A stretch of DNA of 6,828 nt from Acidobacteriota bacterium (lineage in GTDB: Bacteria; Acidobacteriota; Terriglobia; Terriglobales; Acidobacteriaceae), in NCBI GenBank assembly GCA_021778875.1, contig JAJYBT010000133.1, positions 1 to 6,828 of the forward strand, written 5' to 3'. Within the stretch, counting starts at the first letter, position 1; each line of letters starts with the position of its first letter. A program made the translations under genes and the position numbers. The notes under the pieces are model-generated. The model ran no database searches. It worked only from the letters and a program-made list of their open reading frames with translations, and was not told where the DNA came from. Below, piece after piece: positions 1 to 5,157 of the stretch.

Positions 1-77
1 TTTTCTTCCAGAATCATCTCTCCAAGGCTACACCGCGGCATTTCCAGATAAAATAGGGACAGGCAACTTTCCCTGCC

Positions 78-82
78 GGAGG
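78..82 (+). promoter_or_regulatory. Ribosome binding site of the bacilliredoxin gene
   Basis: GGAGG lies five bases before the ATG at 88, supporting that start. The leader upstream (1-77) contains an A/T-rich TAAAAT at 49-54 that could be a -10 element, but no convincing -35 box at the right distance, so I do not call a promoter. Confidence 0.75.
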
Positions 83-87
83 CGAGA

Positions 88-516
88 ATGTATCCAGAGA
101 TTATGGTGATTCCGATGCGCGAAGAACTGGTGCGCGCGGGAATCAAGGAAGCGCGGACTGCCGAGGACGTTGATGCAACGCTCAGCCAGCCGGGCACGAC
201 GATGGTGGTGGTCAACTCGATTTGCGGTTGCGCCGCGGGCAAGATGCGCCCCGGTGTGCGCCTGGCGCTGGCCAATGCAACGCATCAGCCGGACCACAAG
301 ATCACTGTGTTTGCCGGACAGGACCGCGAGGCCACGGAACGCGCGCGGAGCTTCTTTGAAGGCAATCCGCCCAGCTCCCCCGCAGTTGCGATTCTGCGCG
401 ACGGAAAGCTGGTCTACCTGATGCAGCGTTACGTCATTGAGCAGGCCACGGCCCAGCAGATTGCCGGCGAACTGATTCGCGCGTTTGACGAGTTCTGCGC
501 CAAGGCGACGGCATAG
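88..516 (+). CDS. Bacilliredoxin, BrxA/BrxB (YphP/YqiW) family
   Basis: A cytosolic thioredoxin-fold protein of 142 residues, close to the family's usual length of about 145. The family signature is plain: after a beta strand (TTMVVVNS) comes the Cys46-Gly47-Cys48 active site, followed by AAGKMRPG. Further on are the conserved NPPSSPAVAILRDGK strand and loop (about residues 116-130 by family alignment) and a C-terminal helix ending FDEFC, which carries a third cysteine. In Firmicutes, BrxA and BrxB remove bacillithiol from S-bacillithiolated proteins through this CGC motif. That role is known for the family and inferred here. The ATG start has a GGAGG five bases upstream, and the MYPEIMVIPMREEL opening matches the family N-terminus. 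The gene stands alone on the plus strand and converges on the permease operon. A thiol-disulfide reductase acting with another low-molecular-weight thiol is the main alternative. The family call is very secure; the partner thiol is unknown. Confidence 0.95.
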   Translation: MYPEIMVIPMREELVRAGIKEARTAEDVDATLSQPGTTMVVVNSICGCAAGKMRPGVRLALANATHQPDHKITVFAGQDREATERARSFFEGNPPSSPAVAILRDGKLVYLMQRYVIEQATAQQIAGELIRAFDEFCAKATA

Positions 517-541
517 CGGCACATTCCTGCAAGAATGCTGA

Positions 542-567
542 AACGGCCTCCCGCGCGGGAGGCCGTT
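542..567. terminator. Palindromic hairpin between convergent genes, likely bidirectional terminator
   Basis: A perfect 26-base palindrome that can fold into an 11-bp stem (542-552 with 557-567) and a GCGC loop. It starts 25 bases after the bacilliredoxin stop codon and ends 39 bases before the stop codon of the minus-strand permease. Because it is self-complementary, it forms the same stem in transcripts from either side. The plus-strand tail is CTGTTTG, only weakly U-rich, and the minus-strand tail has no U run, so termination may be inefficient or helped by other factors. Position and stem strength support a terminator; the poor U tract is the reason for caution. Confidence 0.75.
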
Positions 568-606
568 CTGTTTGCAGCGACAAGGCACAGCGGATCAATC
601 TCTGGA

Positions 607-2139
607 TCAATCGTTCTCCTGCGCAAGCGCGAGGGCCTGCACCTTGCTGTGCTTCATGGAGTAACCGAAGTAGATGACGAGACCCACAATCAGCCAGCCC
701 ACCATCACGGCCCAGGTAATCAGGGGCAGATTCAGCATGAGATAGAGCGCGGTGATGATGCCGAGGATGGGTACCAGCGGCACCAGCGGTGTGCGGAAGG
801 GGCGATGCAGGTCAGGATGGCGAACGCGCAGCACCCACACGCCGGCACAAACGATGGTGAATGCGAGCAGTGTGCCGATGTTGACCAGCTCTGCGAGGCG
901 TCCTACCGACAGGAACGCCGGCATGATGGCGGTGACACAGCCGACGACGATGGTGGAGATCCACGGCGTGCGGAAGCGCGGGTGAATGTCTGCTGCCCAC
1001 TTGGGCAGAAGGCCGTCACGCGACATGGAGAAGAAGACGCGCGACTGACCGAGCAGCATGACGAGCATGACGGTGCCCAGGCCGAAGACAGCGCCGATCT
1101 TGACGAGAAGCGATCCCCAGCTGACGCCGGTTGCATCGATGCCGATCGCCACGGGGTCCGCCACGTTGAGCATCTTGTAGTTGACCAGGCCGGTGAGCAC
1201 GGTGGAAACAAGGATGTAGAGAATGGTGCAGATAACGAGCGAACCGAGGATGCCGAGCGGCATGTCCTTCTGCGGATTGCGCGCCTCCTGCGCCGCGGTG
1301 GATACGGCGTCAAAGCCGATGTAGGCGAAGAAGATGGAAGCAGCCGCCTTGGGGATGCCGCTCCAGCCGAAGTGTCCGTGGCCGTCCGGCGGCGGAATGA
1401 AAGGATGCCAGTTGGCGCGGGCCAGCTCAGGGTGCTTGATGAGGAAGTAGGTGCCGAGCACCATGAAGATGCCCACCACGCTGAGCTTGACCACCACAAT
1501 GGCGGAGTTGAGATTGGCGGATTCCTTGATGCCGACGACCAGAACTGTGGTTATCACCAGCACTGCGAGGATCGCGACGAGATTGAAGAAGCCCGTTGCA
1601 TGCTGCAGGCCTGCAGTGCTGACGCCGGGAGGCAGCGAGGCTACGGGAAGCCAGTGGTCCTGATAAAAGACGAGCGGCGTGCCCGGCGTGGCGGTGAGCT
1701 GCGGCGGAATGTAGATGTGGAGCTGCTGCAGCAGGCTGTTGAAGTAGCCCGACCAGCCGGAGGCGACTGTGGCTGCGCCGAAGCCATACTCCAGGCCAAG
1801 ATCCCAGCCGATGATCCAGGCGACCAACTCGCCGAGCGTGGCGTAGCCGTAGGTATAGGCCGATCCGGCGATGGGAATGATGGAGGCGAACTCAGCGTAG
1901 CAGAGGCCGGCGAAGGCGCACACGATGCCCGCGAGCACAAAGCTGAGCGAGACGGCGGGGCCCGCGTGCTGAGCAGCGGCCTGGCCGGTGAGCACAAAGA
2001 TGCCGGCTCCGATGATGGCGCCAATGCCGAGCGTAATGAGGTTCATGGCTCCGAGGGAGCGCTTGAGCGTGTGCTCGCCCTCTTCATTGGCTTCTGTCGA
2101 AAGGAGCGACATGGGTTTGATACGAAGCAACCTGGACAT
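607..2139 (-). CDS. APC-superfamily amino acid permease, CAT/YfnA-like
   Basis: An inner-membrane transporter of 510 residues with about 12 predicted membrane helices in the LeuT/APC arrangement, most likely importing amino acids with protons. Helix 1 carries the unwound substrate-site motif GIGAIIGAGIFV (38-49). Helix 6 and the loop after it carry FFAYIGFDAVSTAAQEA (270-286) followed by RNPQKDMP. After helix 8 come SMSRDGLLPKW (371-381) and HPRFRTPW (386-393). All are hallmarks of the cationic amino acid transporter branch that includes Bacillus YfnA and Geobacillus ApcT. A longer loop of about 45 residues, rich in Pro and Gly (about 138-182), separates helices 3 and 4 and should face the periplasm. 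The hydrophilic N-tail (1-30) is cytoplasmic. The start is 31 bases after the upstream permease stop, pointing to one transcript. The alternative Met10 (2112) lacks an upstream GGAGG. The substrate cannot be read from the sequence; branch-level similarity does not prove cationic specificity. Confidence 0.93.
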   Translation of the reverse strand: MSRLLRIKPMSLLSTEANEEGEHTLKRSLGAMNLITLGIGAIIGAGIFVLTGQAAAQHAGPAVSLSFVLAGIVCAFAGLCYAEFASIIPIAGSAYTYGYATLGELVAWIIGWDLGLEYGFGAATVASGWSGYFNSLLQQLHIYIPPQLTATPGTPLVFYQDHWLPVASLPPGVSTAGLQHATGFFNLVAILAVLVITTVLVVGIKESANLNSAIVVVKLSVVGIFMVLGTYFLIKHPELARANWHPFIPPPDGHGHFGWSGIPKAAASIFFAYIGFDAVSTAAQEARNPQKDMPLGILGSLVICTILYILVSTVLTGLVNYKMLNVADPVAIGIDATGVSWGSLLVKIGAVFGLGTVMLVMLLGQSRVFFSMSRDGLLPKWAADIHPRFRTPWISTIVVGCVTAIMPAFLSVGRLAELVNIGTLLAFTIVCAGVWVLRVRHPDLHRPFRTPLVPLVPILGIITALYLMLNLPLITWAVMVGWLIVGLVIYFGYSMKHSKVQALALAQEND

Positions 2140-2152
2140 GAATGAGGGACTT

Positions 2153-2158
2153 CCTCCT
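2153..2158 (-). promoter_or_regulatory. Ribosome binding site of the CAT-like permease
   Basis: On the minus strand, AGGAGG lies within the 31-base gap between the two permease genes. It is 13 bases before the ATG at 2139, which is longer than the ideal spacing. It still supports this start over the internal Met10, and the site indicates independent ribosome entry at the second gene of the pair. Confidence 0.55.
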
Positions 2159-2170
2159 CAACGAGTAGTA

Positions 2171-3745
2171 TCAATGCGAATTTAGCGCGGTCCTGGCCTG
2201 GCTCTTTGCGTTGTGCGACCAGAAGAGATAAACCGGAATACCGAGCAGTACGAGCACAAGGCCCGGCCAAGTGTACTGGGGCTTGTACCGCAATAATACG
2301 ATACAGATCCATGTGGCCATGGCGATGTAGAGTGCGGGCAGCACGGGATAGCCGAGCGCCTTGTAGGGCCGTGGTGCATCCGGCCGCTTGATGCGCAGGA
2401 TAAACAGGCCAGCGATGGTGAGGATGTAGAAGACCAGCACGGCGAAGATGATGTAGTCCAGCAACTGGCTGTAAGAGCCGGAGACGCAAAGCAGCGCAGT
2501 CCAGCAGGCCTGTACGAACAGGCCAGCAGCGGGCGTGCGGTAGCGCGGATGCAGCTTACCGACGGACTTGAAGAACAGGCCGTCGCGGCTCATGGCGTAG
2601 TAGACGCGCGCTCCGGCGAGAGACATGCCGTTGGCGCAGCCGAAGGTGGAGATGAGGATGGCGGCGGCCATCAGTTGCGCTCCGCCGGAGTGGAAGACTA
2701 CGCCAAGCGCGGCGGTGGCCACTCTATCCTCAGAGGCGAACTGGATGCCGCGTGCAAGAGCCGTGGCGCCGTGCGGATCGCCCTGCATGGGCAGAACCAG
2801 CAGATAGCCGAGCGAGGCAAGGAAATACACGGTAAGGACAAAGCCCACGCCGAGCACGAGCGAGAGCGGAATGTTGCGGCGGGGATTCTTCACTTCTCCG
2901 GCGGTGAAGGTGATGTTATTCCATGCGTCGGAGGAGAAGAGCGAGCCGACCTGGACCACGGCAAGAATAACCAGCACGTTGACGAGCACCGTGGGTCCGC
3001 CGATGCCGACCTGCACCGGATGCAGCGAACTCCATTCGGCATTCTTCCAGAACTGGCTCCAACCGGGACCGAAGTTGGCATTCCAAGCCTCTGTGGTGCG
3101 GCCCACGGTGCACGTGAGGAGAACAAGCGCAGCCAGCGAGAGTGCCTTGGCCGAGGTAAAGATGTTCTGAATGAGCGCGCCAAGCCGGACGCCGAAGACA
3201 TTCACAAACGCCAGCAGGGCGACCACCGCGATGCCGGTAAGGTTTGCGGTGTTGACGCCGATTTCCATGTTGCCGAGCACCATGGGACCGAGCGGGATGG
3301 CAGGCACATGCGCGATGTGCCACAGCCAGTGCGTGGTGGAGATGGTGGGAAAGAAGACGCCGAGGAACTTGCCGAAGGCCACGCAGACGGCTGCAATGGT
3401 GCCGGTCTGGATGACGAGGAAGAGCGTCCACCCGTAGAGAAAACCCCAGAGAGGGCCGAGCGCCTCACGCAGATAGACATACTGGCCGCCTGCGCTGGGC
3501 ATCATGGCGGCCAGCTCGCCGTAGCTGAGCGCGCCGATCATGGTGAGGATTGCGGTGACGATCCAGGCACCGAGATAAAGCGCAGGCGAGTGGGTGCCGC
3601 GAGCGATGTCGGCATCCACCAGAAAGATGCCGGACCCGATCATGGATCCGGCAACGATGGCGGTGGAGCTGAAGAGACCCAGGGTCTGCACCAATCCCGG
3701 CGCGGCGGTGGAGGTATCTGCAGGAGTGCGGTTTGAGCTGGTCAC
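2171..3745 (-). CDS. APC-superfamily amino acid permease, LAT/SteT-like
   Basis: An inner-membrane transporter of 524 residues with about 12 predicted helices. Diagnostic segments are GSMIGSGIF in helix 1 (33-41), SYGELAAMMPSAGGQYVYL (74-92) at helix 2 and the following loop, SSDAWNNITFTAGEVKNP (271-288) at helix 6 and its following loop, and YYAMSRDGLFF plus HPRYRTP (382-405). These place it in the L-type branch of the APC family, which includes the Bacillus exchanger SteT, so neutral amino acid uptake or exchange is the likely role. I choose a GTG start at 3745 because GGAG lies four bases upstream and the residues after it form a short polar tail before helix 1. The reading frame stays open for 186 more codons upstream, but that stretch runs through the thiE-like gene in another frame and reads as Pro/Ser/Ala-rich nonsense. 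The gene lies 82 bases after the thiE-like gene and 31 bases before the second permease. Substrate is unresolved. Confidence 0.92.
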   Translation of the reverse strand: MTSSNRTPADTSTAAPGLVQTLGLFSSTAIVAGSMIGSGIFLVDADIARGTHSPALYLGAWIVTAILTMIGALSYGELAAMMPSAGGQYVYLREALGPLWGFLYGWTLFLVIQTGTIAAVCVAFGKFLGVFFPTISTTHWLWHIAHVPAIPLGPMVLGNMEIGVNTANLTGIAVVALLAFVNVFGVRLGALIQNIFTSAKALSLAALVLLTCTVGRTTEAWNANFGPGWSQFWKNAEWSSLHPVQVGIGGPTVLVNVLVILAVVQVGSLFSSDAWNNITFTAGEVKNPRRNIPLSLVLGVGFVLTVYFLASLGYLLVLPMQGDPHGATALARGIQFASEDRVATAALGVVFHSGGAQLMAAAILISTFGCANGMSLAGARVYYAMSRDGLFFKSVGKLHPRYRTPAAGLFVQACWTALLCVSGSYSQLLDYIIFAVLVFYILTIAGLFILRIKRPDAPRPYKALGYPVLPALYIAMATWICIVLLRYKPQYTWPGLVLVLLGIPVYLFWSHNAKSQARTALNSH

Positions 3746-3749
3746 TTTG

Positions 3750-3753
3750 CTCC
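3750..3753 (-). promoter_or_regulatory. Ribosome binding site that fixes the GTG start of the LAT-like permease
   Basis: On the minus strand, GGAG precedes the GTG at 3745 with a four-base spacer (CAAA). No in-frame ATG occurs before helix 1 (the first is Met35, inside the helix), so this site and the GTG together decide the start. Confidence 0.6.
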
Positions 3754-3791
3754 GTTCTACTGGAATCCGGAGGAAATGTCTTGTGATTTCT

Positions 3792-3815
3792 TGCGCGGGG
3801 AATGCCGGCCGCGCA
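3792..3815 (-). other. GC-rich inverted repeat in the gap between the thiE-like gene and the LAT-like permease
   Basis: TGCGCGG (3792-3798) and CCGCGCA (3809-3815) can pair as a 7-bp stem with a 10-base loop, starting 13 bases after the thiE-like stop codon on the minus strand. No U-rich run follows in the direction of transcription, so it is not a textbook terminator. It could stabilise or process the mRNA, or be chance in GC-rich DNA. Confidence 0.35.
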
Positions 3816-3827
3816 GGATGCGGGGAA

Positions 3828-4469
3828 CTAACGAAGCAGCTCGGCCCAGCGCCGGTATTCGGCTGCGGGGTCGGCGGCGCGGAAGATCGCAGCTGAGACG
3901 GCAACCGTGGTGGCTCCGGCCTGCAGCACGGCAGGAGCGGTGGCCAGCGTGATGCCTGCCGCGGCCACCAGCACCACGTTGGGACCGGCCTGCGCACGGA
4001 GGTCGCGCACGCCTTCGACGCCGATGGGAGCCTTGGCGGTCTCCTTGGTCGTGGTCGGAAAGACGGGGCCGATGGCGAGGTAGTCGGCGGGCTCGCTGAG
4101 GATGCCGGGGAGGAGCGCGTCACTGCCGCCGAAGGTGCCGAGGATGCGATCGGGACCGAGGATGCGGCGGGCCTCGGCGGGAGACACGTCCCCGGCATCG
4201 ACGTGGACGCCGTCAAAGCCGGCGGAGGCGACGAGGTCGGCGCGGTCGTCGAGGATGAGCCGGACCTGCCCAGCGGGCATGGCGGCGCGCAGGATGGCGG
4301 CATCGGCGAGGATCTCAGCGTTAGAGCCGTTCTTGTTGCGGTACTCGAGGAGCGTGACGCCGGCGTCGGCGAGGGACGTGCCGATGTGTTGCAGGTATTC
4401 GCCGCGGCCCGTGGCGGGAATGGTGGAGGAGTCGAGGATGGGATATATGCGAGGGAATGAAAAGGCCAT
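3828..4469 (-). CDS. thiE: Thiamine phosphate synthase-like protein (ThiE/TenI family)
   Basis: A TIM-barrel protein of 213 residues, the usual ThiE length. Family ThiE joins HMP diphosphate and thiazole phosphate to give thiamine phosphate in the cytosol. Recognisable strands are IYPILD (8-13), LLEYRNKN (40-47), LILDDRADLV (71-80), GFDGVHVDAGD (84-94), DYLAIGPVFPTTTKE (129-143) and AAGI then TTVAVSAAIF (169-196). Arg44, Lys46, Asp75, Asp94 and Lys142 match positions expected to bind diphosphate or magnesium. Several others differ from the usual pattern: Glu42 where Gln is normal in Q-x-R-x-K, Asp74 for Asn, Asp-Ala-Gly-Asp in place of Gly-Gln-x-Asp, and Thr-Phe-Gly where Val-Ser-x-His is common. 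TenI, the aminopyrimidine/thiazole-tautomerase relative, is therefore an alternative. The chosen start (4469) places Met directly before the first barrel strand; an upstream in-frame ATG at 4532 would add 21 residues with no resemblance to the family. The flanking genes are not thiamine genes. Confidence 0.85.
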   Translation of the reverse strand: MAFSFPRIYPILDSSTIPATGRGEYLQHIGTSLADAGVTLLEYRNKNGSNAEILADAAILRAAMPAGQVRLILDDRADLVASAGFDGVHVDAGDVSPAEARRILGPDRILGTFGGSDALLPGILSEPADYLAIGPVFPTTTKETAKAPIGVEGVRDLRAQAGPNVVLVAAAGITLATAPAVLQAGATTVAVSAAIFRAADPAAEYRRWAELLR

Positions 4470-4489
4470 GCACCCAGAGTAGATGCATG
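4467..4489 (-). other. Short inverted repeat covering the thiE-like start codon
   Basis: CATGCA (4467-4472) and TGCATG (4484-4489) form a possible 6-bp stem with an 11-base loop in the minus-strand mRNA. The downstream arm contains the AUG itself, so folding would hide the start codon. No strong purine-rich ribosome site precedes this start. The 96-base leader (4470-4565) lacks the conserved blocks of a TPP riboswitch. A stem this short may be chance. Confidence 0.25.
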
Positions 4490-4565
4490 ACCGGGGAGTT
4501 GTCAGGCAGGCGAACCGGATGGCAGCACGCAAAGCGGCCAGCGGCGCGCCGATTCTCTGCTCTGA

Positions 4566-5069
4566 TTACATTTCGTCTGCGGAGGGGCCGTAAGCGCCGG
4601 GCACCCGGGCGTTGAGCAGGCGCAGGTAGACGCCGAGCTGAGCGCGGTGATGCACCATGTGGTTCATCACAAAATCGCGGAAGACCTGATGGCGTGGCGA
4701 ATCGATAAAGACCTGCCCGCCGAAGATGAACTTCCAGTTTTCATCCCACCTGGCAGCAGTGAGCTCGGAGAGGGTTTTGCGCACGAGCGGCAGCCCTTCG
4801 TCGAACTTGTGGACGACGGCTTCTTTGCTGGCGGGGACGTACGGATCCCACTTGTGGTCGGCGGCAAATTCGAGCTTGTCGAGGGTAAGACAATGCATGG
4901 CCCAGTCGCCGGTCATGTCTGTGAGGTGACCGGCCAGGCGGCCAAGGCTCATCGACTTGGGGTGCGGATTGTAGCTGAGGTCGGCATCGGCTGGGATGGC
5001 CTCGAGGATCTGGCGGGTCTTCGCGGTCTCACGTTCGTACTCGGCTATGAGTTCCTTTTGAAAGTCCAT
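4566..5069 (-). CDS. DinB/YfiT-like four-helix metalloprotein
   Basis: A small soluble protein of 167 residues with the DinB four-helix-bundle pattern. It opens with a long charged helix (FQKELIAEYERETAKTRQIL), and the first helix pair ends at GRLAGHLTDM with His48. The C-terminal helix reads NHMVHHRAQLGVYLRLL with His137 and His141, giving the usual three-histidine site for a divalent metal, often nickel or zinc. The ending NARVPGAYGPSADEM is common in this group. The superfamily includes thiol-dependent transferases (bacillithiol transferase BstA/YfiT, mycothiol-dependent maleylpyruvate isomerase) and DNA-damage-induced DinB proteins whose reaction is unknown. The sequence does not say which this is. 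The start has an eight-base match to the anti-Shine-Dalgarno sequence. It lies between the dehydrogenase (88-base gap) and the thiE-like gene (96-base gap), all codirectional; I see no clear promoter of its own. Confidence 0.9.
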   Translation of the reverse strand: MDFQKELIAEYERETAKTRQILEAIPADADLSYNPHPKSMSLGRLAGHLTDMTGDWAMHCLTLDKLEFAADHKWDPYVPASKEAVVHKFDEGLPLVRKTLSELTAARWDENWKFIFGGQVFIDSPRHQVFRDFVMNHMVHHRAQLGVYLRLLNARVPGAYGPSADEM

Positions 5070-5076
5070 GAGAGCA

Positions 5077-5084
5077 ACCTCCTT
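5077..5084 (-). promoter_or_regulatory. Full-consensus ribosome binding site of the DinB-like gene
   Basis: On the minus strand, AAGGAGGT sits seven bases before the ATG at 5069. It is fully complementary to the ACCTCCTT near the 3' end of typical 16S rRNA and is the strongest such site in the window, suggesting efficient translation and fixing the start. Confidence 0.85.
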
Positions 5085-5157
5085 GTTGCGAAGGAAAGCA
5101 TACCTGACCCCGGACAGTTACGGCGAAGAAAAAGCGATAAATTTTAGTGCAACGCGG

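Noticed and set aside
49..54. TAAAAT as -10 box for the bacilliredoxin gene
   Set aside because: No acceptable -35 element lies 16-18 bases upstream; A/T-rich bases alone are not enough.
535..2145. Long plus-strand open frame of 536 codons antisense to the CAT-like permease
   Set aside because: The predicted product is a low-complexity mix of His, Asp, Glu, Gly and Arg with no domain. The minus strand encodes an unmistakable permease over the same span. GC-rich codon bias explains an open antisense frame.
2549..3736. Plus-strand open frame of 395 codons antisense to the LAT-like permease
   Set aside because: Same charged, repetitive composition with no recognisable motif; it mirrors the opposite permease and is a shadow frame.
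3746..4303. Upstream extension of the LAT-like permease frame to an ATG at 4303
   Set aside because: The extra 186 codons overlap the thiE-like gene in another frame and read as Pro/Ser/Ala-rich sequence. The GTG at 3745 with GGAG fits the family N-terminus.
4470..4565. TPP riboswitch upstream of the thiE-like gene
   Set aside because: The 96-base leader lacks the conserved CTGAGA and the purine-rich downstream block expected of the THI element.
5085..5157. Intrinsic terminator after the dehydrogenase or promoter for the DinB-like gene
   Set aside because: A minus-strand run of five T bases is present, but no stable stem precedes it. TTGCAC and TATGCT occur but not at proper -35/-10 spacing.
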